A program made the position numbers and the translations under genes. This document shows positions 1-7,216 of a stretch of DNA of 12,859 nucleotides, one piece after another; positions within the stretch are counted from its first letter, which is position 1, and each line of letters opens with the position of its first letter. The notes beneath the pieces were generated by a model. It saw only the letters and a program-made list of their open reading frames with translations, was not told the DNA's origin and did not search any database. Source of the stretch: JBBRLA01 sp038231615. Lineage in GTDB: Bacteria; Myxococcota_A; Polyangia; Palsa-1104; JAEUJZ01. The stretch spans positions 1 to 12,859 of the forward strand of contig JBBRLA010000192.1 in the NCBI GenBank assembly GCA_038231615.1. The letters run 5' to 3'.

Positions 1-188
1 AACGTGCGAGCCTTGAAGCTAACTCCGCCCGTGTTGCCGAGCACGACTTGAAGCGTGGCTTGGTCTTCTGCCTTAATCGTCGCGTCGAAATAGTCGCCCA
101 GGTGCTTGCCGGCCGGATAAATGGCGAAGGCGAGGTTGTTGGAGGCGACCCGCTTTTCGGGGGGGATGGTGAGGAAGATGGAGGGCAT
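1..188 (-). CDS. partial unidentified protein, N-terminal 62 residues (possibly HIT-like)
   Basis: An open frame reads leftward out of the window from an ATG at 188-186. Its codons are rich in G/C at the third position, unlike the same frame upstream of 188, so I chose this start over an in-frame ATG at 269. No clear ribosome binding site precedes it. The N-terminus reads PSIFLTIPPEKRVASNNLAFAI. From memory this resembles the start of HIT-family (histidine triad) nucleotide hydrolases, and the later HLGDYFDAT resembles the stretch after their second strand. The conserved 'FPVSPGHTLVIP'-type segment expected between them is absent, so this is either a shortened HIT protein or an unrelated beta-rich protein. 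The histidine triad itself would lie outside the window. That it is a gene is moderately likely; its identity is weak. Confidence 0.5.
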   Translation of the reverse strand, partial: MPSIFLTIPPEKRVASNNLAFAIYPAGKHLGDYFDATIKAEDQATLQVVLGNTGGVSFKART

Positions 189-280
189 GGAGAGGGATTC
201 TATCGCAAGCTGACCCAATGGCCGTCTTCTGGAAGGCGGCTGATCAACGAGGAGAAAAATTCCTTGCATTGGCTGGCATT

Positions 281-295
281 GCTAGTAATACTAGC
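281..295. promoter_or_regulatory. perfect 7-bp-arm palindrome, candidate operator
   Basis: GCTAGTA-a-TACTAGC is a perfect inverted repeat with a 1-nt centre. It is an AT-rich island in GC-rich DNA, between the divergent starts of the minus-strand gene (188) and the RHH gene (445). Placement and symmetry fit binding by a dimeric repressor. No U-tract follows, so a terminator is unlikely. Confidence 0.4.
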
Positions 296-413
296 CTTGC
301 GTTTGGCCATTGAGCCGATCGGAGATGAAAGAAAAATGCTCGCCAGGGTGCAACCTGAGCGGGCGAGTACCGAACTGCGACCTTTTCAGTAGTGGGAACC
401 GGCCGGACAGCCC

Positions 414-430
414 GGTAGGCTTAGCCTACC
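414..430. promoter_or_regulatory. palindrome immediately upstream of the RHH gene, candidate operator
   Basis: GGTAGGC-tta-GCCTACC is a perfect 7-bp-arm inverted repeat ending 14 nt before the ATG at 445 and just before the likely ribosome binding site AAGGGA (433-438). RHH proteins typically repress their own promoters through such sites, so autoregulation is the natural inference. As RNA it could also form a hairpin near the ribosome binding site. Confidence 0.45.
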
Positions 431-444
431 ACAAGGGACGCCCG

Positions 445-681
445 ATGCCAAAACCGGAAGCCGAGACAGAGGACACCAAGGACAAGGTGAAGGTAGCCGT
501 GCGTTTACCGCGGGACCTGACAGATCACGTCCGCGCCGAGTGCATCCGTGCTCGTCGCACATTCGTAGAGTTCACCGAGACGGCCCTGCGCGCCGAGTTG
601 GAGCGATCACGGCCGCAGGAACCTGACATGCCGGAAAAGCTTCGTGCTGGCCGCCCTATGAAGCCGCCGAAGGCAAAGTAG
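445..681 (+). CDS. small ribbon-helix-helix (CopG/Arc-like) DNA-binding protein
   Basis: The product is 78 aa. I chose the ATG at 445 because AAGGGA lies 6 nt upstream and the longer frame back to 310 has no coding character. Residues 14-22 (KVKVAVRLP) match the single beta strand of RHH folds. They are followed by two predicted helices, DLTDHVRAECIRARRT and VEFTETALRAELER, the usual strand-helix-helix layout. The lysine/proline-rich tail (residues 56-78) looks unstructured. RHH proteins bind DNA as dimers and often act as antitoxins or plasmid-type repressors. No toxin gene follows directly (the next start is 902), so this is an orphan repressor or antitoxin. The palindrome at 414-430 is its likely operator. 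Confidence 0.65.
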   Translation: MPKPEAETEDTKDKVKVAVRLPRDLTDHVRAECIRARRTFVEFTETALRAELERSRPQEPDMPEKLRAGRPMKPPKAK

Positions 682-875
682 GCTGGACGGATAACTGCCA
701 GCCGGGGAACCGCGACAGATCAGACGGGCTGGCCGATGAAGAAGCCGTAGCTTTCTCCGCCCTTCTCGATGGGCACAGACTCCACCGGGAGGCTGACGGG
801 AGGGGTGCGTCTTCAGCTTGGCCTCATGGCATACGTCAGAATGATCACGAGGATGAAGATGCGTTCGACTGTGTA

Positions 876-898
876 AACGGTACCGTTCTATAGGAGGT
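876..898 (+). promoter_or_regulatory. 12-bp palindrome plus strong Shine-Dalgarno before the propeller gene
   Basis: AACGGTACCGTT (876-887) is a perfect self-complementary 12-mer. It is followed by the near-ideal ribosome binding site AGGAGGT (892-898), three bases before the ATG at 902. The ribosome binding site fixes the start. The palindrome is probably an operator, but its partner is unknown. Confidence 0.5.
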
Positions 899-901
899 CC
901 C

Positions 902-1402
902 ATGCCCGAATTCAATGCCATCCACGGCCGCGACGGCCTTACCTTTCTGGTCGGCGAAGGCGGCCGCATTCTGCGCTGGACCGGCGAGGTCTTCGCCCCA
1001 ATGCCCAGCCCCACGCGCCGCGACCTTGCCTGTGTCTTCGTCCGCGCCGCCGATGAGGCCTACGCCGTGGGCGGCAACGGTACCCTGCTGCGCTTCGACG
1101 GCTCGGTCTGGACCGCGCTGGACAGCCACACGAGCGAACAGCTTTTGGCGGTCCATGCCCCAAGAAAAGGAGAGGTCTGGGTGGGCGGGAACCGGGTGCT
1201 CTTGCGCTTCTGTGACGGGACGCTGGTGCTCACGCAGACCTTCTCCCGCTTCTCGGTTCGCGGCATTGAGCCGGGAAGCCCGGAAGGCGAGGAACTTTGG
1301 TTCCTCGGCGGCGAGAAGGCACTCTTGCGTGGGATGGGCAGGCGCTGCATGACGTGCAGGTCCCCGATCCGGCGGCTACAACGTCGAGCTTTCGCTTCCT
1401 GA
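902..1402 (+). pseudogene. beta-propeller-like repeat protein, frameshifted near residue 143
   Basis: The start is fixed by AGGAGGT. The product shows four repeats of about 38 residues, each with a G-G-x-x-x-L-L-R-[WF]-DG core: LVGEGGRILRW (17-27), YAVGGNGTLLRFDG (54-67), VWVGGNRVLLRFCDG (92-106) and LWFLGGEKALLR (132-143). Such repeats form blades of a beta-propeller, generally a binding scaffold rather than an enzyme. No signal peptide is visible. At about 1330 the sequence reads cgtggga where one more t would restore RWDGQALHDV. In the observed frame the protein runs on only to a stop at 1402. Once corrected, the frame continues without a stop into the DUF4240-like part (1435 on), so the intact ancestor was either a fusion or two adjacent genes. 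Type of fold 0.6; exact role unknown. Confidence 0.55.
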
Positions 1403-1434
1403 TCCAGAGTGTGCTGTGGCGGCACACGCCGCCC

Positions 1435-1834
1435 ATGGAAGAGGCCCGATTCTGGGCGCTGGTGGAGGAGTTGGGCTGGGGCCGGGAGACGACCCACTAC
1501 CCCCGCGTACGCGATGCGCTGTGCCGGAAACTGCCGATTCTGGAGGTGTTCGCGATGTGCCAGCGATTCGAGGAGTTGCGCCGTCAGATGCACGATGCCA
1601 TCGAGCAGTGGGAGGAGAAATCGGGGCAGAGCTTGCCGATCTCGGACGATGGGCTGCTCGACCTGAGCAGCCATCTGGTCGGGCTGGGGCAAAAGGCGTA
1701 CGAGAGGGTGATGGGCGACCCGGTGTGCCGAAGTTGATGCGTGCGCCTGCCAGACGTCGCGAGACTGGCGGGTGTTGCATGAGTTGGAAGAGAAGTGGGC
1801 GGACTTCTCCGCGGACCTGACGGAGGTGAGGTGA
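1435..1834 (+). pseudogene. DUF4240-like protein, broken by further 1-nt shifts
   Basis: From the ATG at 1435 the frame reads MEEARFWALVEELGW, then LPILEVFAMCQRFEELRRQM, then ISDDGLLDLSSHLVGLGQKAYERVMGDP. This is the characteristic order of DUF4240: a leading (E/D)xxFW helix, a middle helix, then SDDG and a helix ending in a GDP/NPD turn. The observed frame stops at 1737. Restoring one base near 1725 gives VPKLMRA, and one more near 1755 gives CQTSRDWRVLHELEEKWADF and a natural stop at 1832-1834. The three shifts in this locus (counting the one near 1330) all look like single-base deletions. DUF4240 has no established biochemical function known to me. These may be real decay or consensus errors in the assembly. 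Confidence 0.5.
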
Positions 1835-1991
1835 GGCTTCACCAGGCTACCGATGGCGTGCTGCGGGAGATGATCCGGGGAACCTTGCGCTCTCGTGCCA
1901 GGGTTGCAACGGGCACAAGCCGACGGGGGCCAGCATCCGGGAGCGCGGGTCTTTTTCGCGTTTGTCATTCGAGATCCAGCCCCGCAAATAA
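1831..1991 (+). pseudogene. HNH-endonuclease remnant
   Basis: Starting at 1869 one frame reads DDPGNLALSCQGCNGHK, the C-terminal signature of HNH nucleases: NLALxC, two cysteines of a CxxC zinc-type pair, then N-x-H-K. A neighbouring frame just upstream reads RLHQATDG, resembling the segment near the N-terminal knuckle of the same family. The central histidine-containing part (DHI/EHI) that should link them is missing. The frame ends at a TAA at 1989-1991. I read this as a collapsed relic with an internal deletion, not a functional gene. The overlap with the end of the DUF4240 frame is compatible with decay. Confidence 0.4.
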
Positions 1992-2091
1992 CTCCGCAAC
2001 CCGGATAAGGCCGCCCAGAACCGAGATCGCCCCCAGCTGCATGAGGTCATCCTAGCCGACGAATATAGTGCCAGCAATAAAGGTCTTTGCT
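1992..2091. other. short stretch with no supported gene
   Basis: I see no confident gene between the HNH relic and the vapB promoter. One plus-strand frame stays open from 1992 to 2142 and includes LHEVILADEYSASNKGLCY, but it has no start codon in good context and no family I recognise. It may be another relic. Confidence 0.3.
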
Positions 2092-2117
2092 ACCTTCTCG
2101 CCCGGATGCGAGAAAGT
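2092..2117. promoter_or_regulatory. inverted repeat upstream of the antitoxin gene, candidate vapBC operator
   Basis: TTCTCGC-ccggat-GCGAGAA (2095-2114) is a perfect 7-bp-arm repeat. With one mismatch it extends to TAC/GTA on the outside (2092-2117). It ends 37 nt before the ATG at 2155, and TAATAC (2117-2122) next to it could be a -10 element. Autorepression by an RHH antitoxin through such a site is standard for VapBC operons. Confidence 0.45.
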
Positions 2118-2154
2118 AATACTCTTCTGCCGGTTGCGTAGTACAGTTGATTCT

Positions 2155-2394
2155 ATGAAGAGTATCTCACTCAAGTTACCGGAGGCCCTCGACGCGCAGC
2201 TTGAGGCGATGGCAAAGAAACGGAGCACCAAGAAGTCCATCATCGTGCGCCGCGCCATCGCCGATTATTTGAGCCGGGGCCAACAACCGCCACGCAGCTC
2301 GTTTCTTGAACAGGCCCGCGATCTGGCCGGTTGTCTGGAGGCCGCTGTCGACCTGTCGACCAACAAGAAGTACCTGCGGGGCTATGGGCGGTGA
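2155..2394 (+). CDS. vapB: VapB-type ribbon-helix-helix antitoxin
   Basis: The product is 79 aa. I chose the ATG at 2155 because MKSISLKLPEALDAQLEAMA is a textbook RHH N-terminus. The strand SISLKLP (3-9) is followed by helix A (EALDAQLEAMAKKRS) and helix B (KKSIIVRRAIADYLSRG). The C-terminal part (SFLEQARDLAGCLEAAVDLSTNKKYLRGYGR) is the expected toxin-neutralising tail. The stop overlaps the following toxin start by GTGA at 2391-2394, indicating translational coupling. The protein should bind the PIN toxin and repress the pair through the repeat at 2092-2117. No strong Shine-Dalgarno is visible. The function is known for the family, not proven here. Confidence 0.75.
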   Translation: MKSISLKLPEALDAQLEAMAKKRSTKKSIIVRRAIADYLSRGQQPPRSSFLEQARDLAGCLEAAVDLSTNKKYLRGYGR

Positions 2395-2805
2395 AACCAT
2401 GCGTGCTCCTGGATACGGGTCCGCTGGTCGCTTTCCTGAACCGCCGTGATCACCACCACTTATGGACCACGGAGATGATGGAGACGGTCGAACCGCCGCT
2501 CATTGCCTGTGAGGCGGTCCTGTCCGAAGCATGTTTCCTGTTGCGCACTCGGCCTGGCGGGCAGGAGGCGGTCATGAGCTTGGTCGAGCGGGGCCTGCTC
2601 ACGGTCCCATTCAGGCTGGAAGAGGAGATCACGCCGATTAAGAAGCTGATGAGCCGCTAACGCCAGCGTGCCCATGTCTTTCGCGGACGCATGCATGGTG
2701 CGGATGGCCGAGCAGAACGCTCGCAGCACCGTGATGACCCTAGATGGTGATTTCCGCATCTATCGAAAGAATGGGCGCCAGGTGATTCCGCTGCTGTGTC
2801 CTTGA
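2391..2805 (+). pseudogene. vapC: VapC-type PIN-domain toxin with a single +1 frameshift
   Basis: The frame starts with GTG at 2391, overlapping vapB. The first 89 residues give CVLLDTGPLVAFLNRRDHHH and VLSEACFLLR, with acidic PIN residues Asp8 and Glu46. A premature TAA at 2658-2660 follows MSR. Removing one a from gctaacgcc (2660/2661) turns TAAC into TAC and restores YASVPMSFADACMVRMAEQ and TLDGDFRIYRKNGRQVIPLL, supplying Asp99 and Asp118/Asp120. It then ends at a TGA at 2803-2805, for a normal 137-residue PIN protein. VapC toxins are ribonucleases. As read, the protein lacks half the active site and should be inactive. Every residue after the shift looks conserved, so the break is either very recent or a sequencing error. 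Confidence 0.8.
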
Positions 2806-2857
2806 CACCGGATCGGCATGCGCCGGGCCTGCTCCATGGCCTCGATGACGCATGTGC

Positions 2858-2888
2858 TACAAATACAAAGACCCGCTTTCGCGGGTCT
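2858..2888 (-). terminator. rho-independent terminator of the tRNA-Val/tRNA-Asp operon
   Basis: On the minus strand an 8-bp stem AGACCCGC/GCGGGTCT (2869-2888) with a GAAA tetraloop is followed by TTGTATTTG. It lies 19 nt past the tRNA-Asp CCA end. The stem is perfect and the tail is moderately U-rich. Confidence 0.75.
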
Positions 2889-2906
2889 CGAATTCTTCAA
2901 TTCTTT

Positions 2907-2983
<77 letters not shown>

Positions 2984-3023
2984 TTATTAAATTTTCAACC
3001 TATGAAACAACAACCGACGACGG

Positions 3024-3095
3024 TGGGCGCAACAGGGCTTGAACCTGTGACCCTCGGCTTGTAAGGCCGATGCTCTACCGCTGAGCTATACGCCC
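3024..3095 (-). tRNA. tRNA-Val (anticodon TAC)
   Basis: The acceptor stem GGGCGTA pairs with TGCGCCC, with one G-U pair. The anticodon arm TCGGC-CTTACAA-GCCGA carries TAC, which reads GUA valine codons. The T arm is ACAGG-TTCAAGC-CCTGT. The discriminator is A and CCA is not encoded (CCG follows). It is the first gene of a two-tRNA minus-strand operon. Confidence 0.95.
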
Positions 3096-3139
3096 TTTTG
3101 GCCTGCCGTCCTTTACCTTCGCGTACGAAAGTGGATACG

Positions 3140-3168
3140 AAGTACCAAACATCAGCCCCTTCCGTCAA
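3140..3168 (-). promoter_or_regulatory. candidate promoter of the tRNA-Val/tRNA-Asp operon
   Basis: On the minus strand TTGACG (3168-3163) is followed after 17 nt by GTACTT, or after 18 nt by TACTTC (3144-3139). This lies about 45 nt upstream of tRNA-Val and just downstream of the lon stop. The -35 element is strong and the -10 element is weak. It would give the tRNAs transcription independent of lon. Confidence 0.5.
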
Positions 3169-3193
3169 GGGAAATCGCCACCTCATCAATCAA

Positions 3194-5674
3194 TCAATGC
3201 GTCGCCTTGCTTTCCGGCCCCACCAGGGTCGGCGCCACCACGCTCGCCGAGACCCGCCAGTCCACCGACTGACTCGGCTCGCTCAGGAACTTCTCCGGCT
3301 CGCTCAACACCAGCGCCGTGCGCAGCACCTGATCCATATGCTCCACCCCGATCACCGTCATCTGCTTCATCACCATCGCCGGGATGTCCTTCAGGTCCTT
3401 CTCGTTCTCCTTCGGGATGATGCAGGTGAAGATCTCCGCCCGGTGCGCCGCCAGGATCTTGTCCTTCAACCCCCCGATTGGCAGCACCCGCCCCCGCAGC
3501 GTCACTTCACCCGTCATGGCGATGTCCCGCCGCACCGGCAGCCGCAGGAGCGCCGACACCAGGCTGGTCACCATGGTGATGCCCGCGGACGGCCCGTCCT
3601 TGGGCACCGCCCCTTCGGGGAAGTGCACGTGCAGGTCCACCTTCTGATAAAAATCTCGCTCCAGCCCCAGCGCGTCCGCCCGCGATCGCACGTAGCTCAT
3701 CGCCGCCTGCGCCGACTCCTGCATCACGTCGCCCAGCTTCCCGGTCAGCACCAGCTTGCCCTTGCCCGGCACCACGCTCACCTCGGTGGCCAAAAGTTCC
3801 CCCCCGAACATCGTCACCGCCAAACCGTTGCACAGGCCGACCTCGTCCCGCTCCTCGATCCTTCCCGAGCGGAACTTCGGCACCCCCAGGTACTTGGCCA
3901 AATTCTGCGCCGTCACCCGGAACTTCAGCTCTTCCCGCGGCGTGCCCTCGTTGTGGGCTGCCATCACTTCACGGGCGATCTTCCGGCACACCGTCGAAAT
4001 CTCCCGCTCCAGCCCGCGCACCCCCGCTTCCTTGGTGTAGTGGTGGATCATGGACCGGATCGCCTCCGACCCCAGGCTCAGGCTGACCCGGGCGATGCCG
4101 TTCTCCTCGCGCCCCTTGGGCAGAAGGTACTGTTCCGCTATGGCCAGCTTCTCCCACTCTGTGTAACCCGGCAGGTGAATGATCTCCATGCGGTCCTGCA
4201 GCGGCACCGGGATGGAGTGCAGGCTGTTCGCCGTGGCGATGAACATCACGTCGGACAGGTCGTAGTCCAGGTCCAGGTAATGGTCGACGAAGGCCTGGTT
4301 CTGCTCCGGGTCCAGGACCTCCAAAAGCGCCGAGGACGGGTCGCCGCGGAAGTCGGTAGACATCTTGTCGACCTCGTCCAGCAGCATCACCGGGTTGTTG
4401 CTGTTGGCCTTCTTCAGGCTCTGGATGATCTTCCCCGGCAGCGCCCCGATGTATGTGCGCCGGTGGCCGCGAATCTCCGCCTCGTCGCGCACCCCGCCCA
4501 GGGACAGGCGCACGAAGCGCCGTCCGGTGGCCCTGGCGATGGACTTGGCCAGCGAGGTCTTGCCCACCCCCGGCGGCCCCACCAGGCACAGGATCGGCCC
4601 TTTCAGCTTGCGCACCAGCGCCTGCACCGCCAGGTATTCGAGAATGCGCTCCTTGATCTTCTGCAGGCCGTAGTGGTCCTCGTCGAGGATGCGCTCGGCC
4701 TCCTTGACGTCCAGCTTGTCCTGGGTCTTGTCCTCCCAGGGCAGCGAGAGCACCCAGTCGATGTAGTTGCGGACGACGGTGGCCTCCGCGCTCATCGGGC
4801 TCATCATCTTGAGCTTCTTCAGCTCCTTGCGGATTTTTCCCTGGGCCTCCCGGGACATCCGCTTCTGCTTGATCTTGTCTTCCAGCTCCTGGATCTCGTT
4901 CTTGAACTCGTCCCGCTCGCCCAGTTCCTTCTGGATCGCGTGCATCTGCTCGTTGAGGTAGTATTCTTTCTGCGTCTTCTCCATCTGCTTCTTGACGCGG
5001 GTGCGAATCTTCTTCTCGACTTGCAGGATCTCGATCTCGGCCTGCATCAGCTCATAAAGCCGCTCCAGGCGCTTGACCGGGGACTCGGTCTCCAGGATGG
5101 CCTGCTTGTCCCCCAGCTTCAGGGACAGCGATGCCACGATGGTGTCGGCCAGGCGGCCGGCGTCGTTGATGGTCTGGGTGGAGATCAGCATCTCCGGCGG
5201 GATGCGCTTGTTCAGTTTGACGTACTGCTCGAAGGTGCTTTGCACCTGGCGGACCAGGGCGTTAAGCTCCACGCCCCGCTCGTCGGGCTCGATGATGTCC
5301 TCGACCTCGGCGGCCAGAAAGTCCCCGGTGGGCACGAAGCGGCGGATGCGGGCGCGGCGCTTGCCCTCGACCAGGACCTTGACGGTGCCGTCGGGCAGGC
5401 ACAAAAGCTGGATGATCGAGCCGATGGCCCCGGTCATGAAGATGTCGTCGGCGCAGGGCTCGTTGGTCTTGGCACGCTTCTGCGCCGCCAGGAACAGCTC
5501 CTTGTCCTTGGTCATCGCCTCGTCCAGGGCGTTGATGGACTTCTCCCGCCCGACGAAGAGCGGCACCACCATGTGGGGAAAAATGATGATGTCCCGTAGG
5601 GGGAGCAGGGGAAGGATGTGCGGGCGGCGCTTGGCCTGAGGAGGATCGCCGTCGTGCTTGGAAGAGATAGACAT
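3194..5674 (-). CDS. lon: Lon ATP-dependent protease
   Basis: The product is 826 aa, the normal length for bacterial LonA. The N-terminal substrate-binding domain begins at about residue 20 (LPLLPLRDIIIFPHMVVPLF) and is followed by a charged coiled-coil stretch (about 195-290). The AAA+ module has Walker A GPPGVGKT at 366-373 and Walker B LLDEVD at 431-436. The C-terminal serine peptidase carries the PKDGPSAG motif with Ser696 and GGLKDK with Lys739, the Ser-Lys catalytic dyad, at the same 43-residue spacing as in E. coli. Lon degrades misfolded and regulatory proteins in the cytoplasm. I chose the ATG at 5674 over a TTG at 5710 because a promoter lies directly in front of it. It follows clpX after 102 nt. 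Minus-strand stops in all three frames sit at its 3' end. Confidence 0.98.
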   Translation of the reverse strand: MSISSKHDGDPPQAKRRPHILPLLPLRDIIIFPHMVVPLFVGREKSINALDEAMTKDKELFLAAQKRAKTNEPCADDIFMTGAIGSIIQLLCLPDGTVKVLVEGKRRARIRRFVPTGDFLAAEVEDIIEPDERGVELNALVRQVQSTFEQYVKLNKRIPPEMLISTQTINDAGRLADTIVASLSLKLGDKQAILETESPVKRLERLYELMQAEIEILQVEKKIRTRVKKQMEKTQKEYYLNEQMHAIQKELGERDEFKNEIQELEDKIKQKRMSREAQGKIRKELKKLKMMSPMSAEATVVRNYIDWVLSLPWEDKTQDKLDVKEAERILDEDHYGLQKIKERILEYLAVQALVRKLKGPILCLVGPPGVGKTSLAKSIARATGRRFVRLSLGGVRDEAEIRGHRRTYIGALPGKIIQSLKKANSNNPVMLLDEVDKMSTDFRGDPSSALLEVLDPEQNQAFVDHYLDLDYDLSDVMFIATANSLHSIPVPLQDRMEIIHLPGYTEWEKLAIAEQYLLPKGREENGIARVSLSLGSEAIRSMIHHYTKEAGVRGLEREISTVCRKIAREVMAAHNEGTPREELKFRVTAQNLAKYLGVPKFRSGRIEERDEVGLCNGLAVTMFGGELLATEVSVVPGKGKLVLTGKLGDVMQESAQAAMSYVRSRADALGLERDFYQKVDLHVHFPEGAVPKDGPSAGITMVTSLVSALLRLPVRRDIAMTGEVTLRGRVLPIGGLKDKILAAHRAEIFTCIIPKENEKDLKDIPAMVMKQMTVIGVEHMDQVLRTALVLSEPEKFLSEPSQSVDWRVSASVVAPTLVGPESKATH

Positions 5675-5681
5675 TTTAGCC

Positions 5682-5710
5682 AGTGTAGACCATGTCCGTC
5701 CCGACGGCAA
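5682..5710 (-). promoter_or_regulatory. candidate lon promoter giving an almost leaderless mRNA
   Basis: On the minus strand TTGCCG (5710-5705), a 17-nt spacer and TACACT (5687-5682) match the housekeeping consensus at 4/6 plus 4/6. Only seven nucleotides (GGCTAAA) separate the -10 hexamer from the lon ATG, so transcription would start at or one base before it. No Shine-Dalgarno is present, consistent with leaderless translation. The elements overlap the alternative TTG start, arguing against that start. Confidence 0.5.
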
Positions 5711-5776
5711 AGCGAAGTGCCGCGGCTGGACGCGAGTGGGTTTGGGCCAAAGAACGGCCGGAGTGGATGTGGGTGC

Positions 5777-7039
<1,263 letters not shown>

Positions 7040-7161
7040 TTTGTTCCTCGGATTTTTCAAGAAAAGGTTCCGCCTGGTACCGTAGCATGGACCCAGACGG
7101 AGGGCTGCCTGGACCCTTTTGGGGCTGGCCACCGCCCGCCAGGGCCATCGGTGGATGGGAA

Positions 7162-7179
7162 GGGCGGACGGGGCCGCCC
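7162..7179. other. GC hairpin in the clpP-clpX gap
   Basis: GGGCGG-acgggg-CCGCCC forms a 6-bp perfect stem in the 177-nt interval between the clpP stop and the clpX start. No U-tract follows on either strand, so it is not a classical terminator. It could be an RNA processing or stability element, or chance in GC-rich DNA. Confidence 0.3.
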
Positions 7180-7216
7180 GATGTACTTTGTCGATTGCCG
7201 AATTGCTGGAGACCGA

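Noticed and set aside
720..800. A minus-strand fragment reading VESVPIEKGGESYGFFIGQPV before a stop at 722-720
   Set aside because: It looks faintly like a protein C-terminus, but an in-frame stop lies about 30 codons upstream, there is no start, and I recognise no family. The rest of the 220-nt gap 682-901 shows only the palindrome and ribosome binding site.
1060..1968. A 302-codon minus-strand frame opposite the propeller/DUF4240 locus
   Set aside because: The plus strand shows recognisable repeats and DUF4240 motifs, while the minus frame has no family features.
3098..5599. An 833-codon plus-strand open frame antisense to lon
   Set aside because: It mirrors the lon codon bias, is extremely rich in His, Arg, Leu and Gln, and has no start signals.
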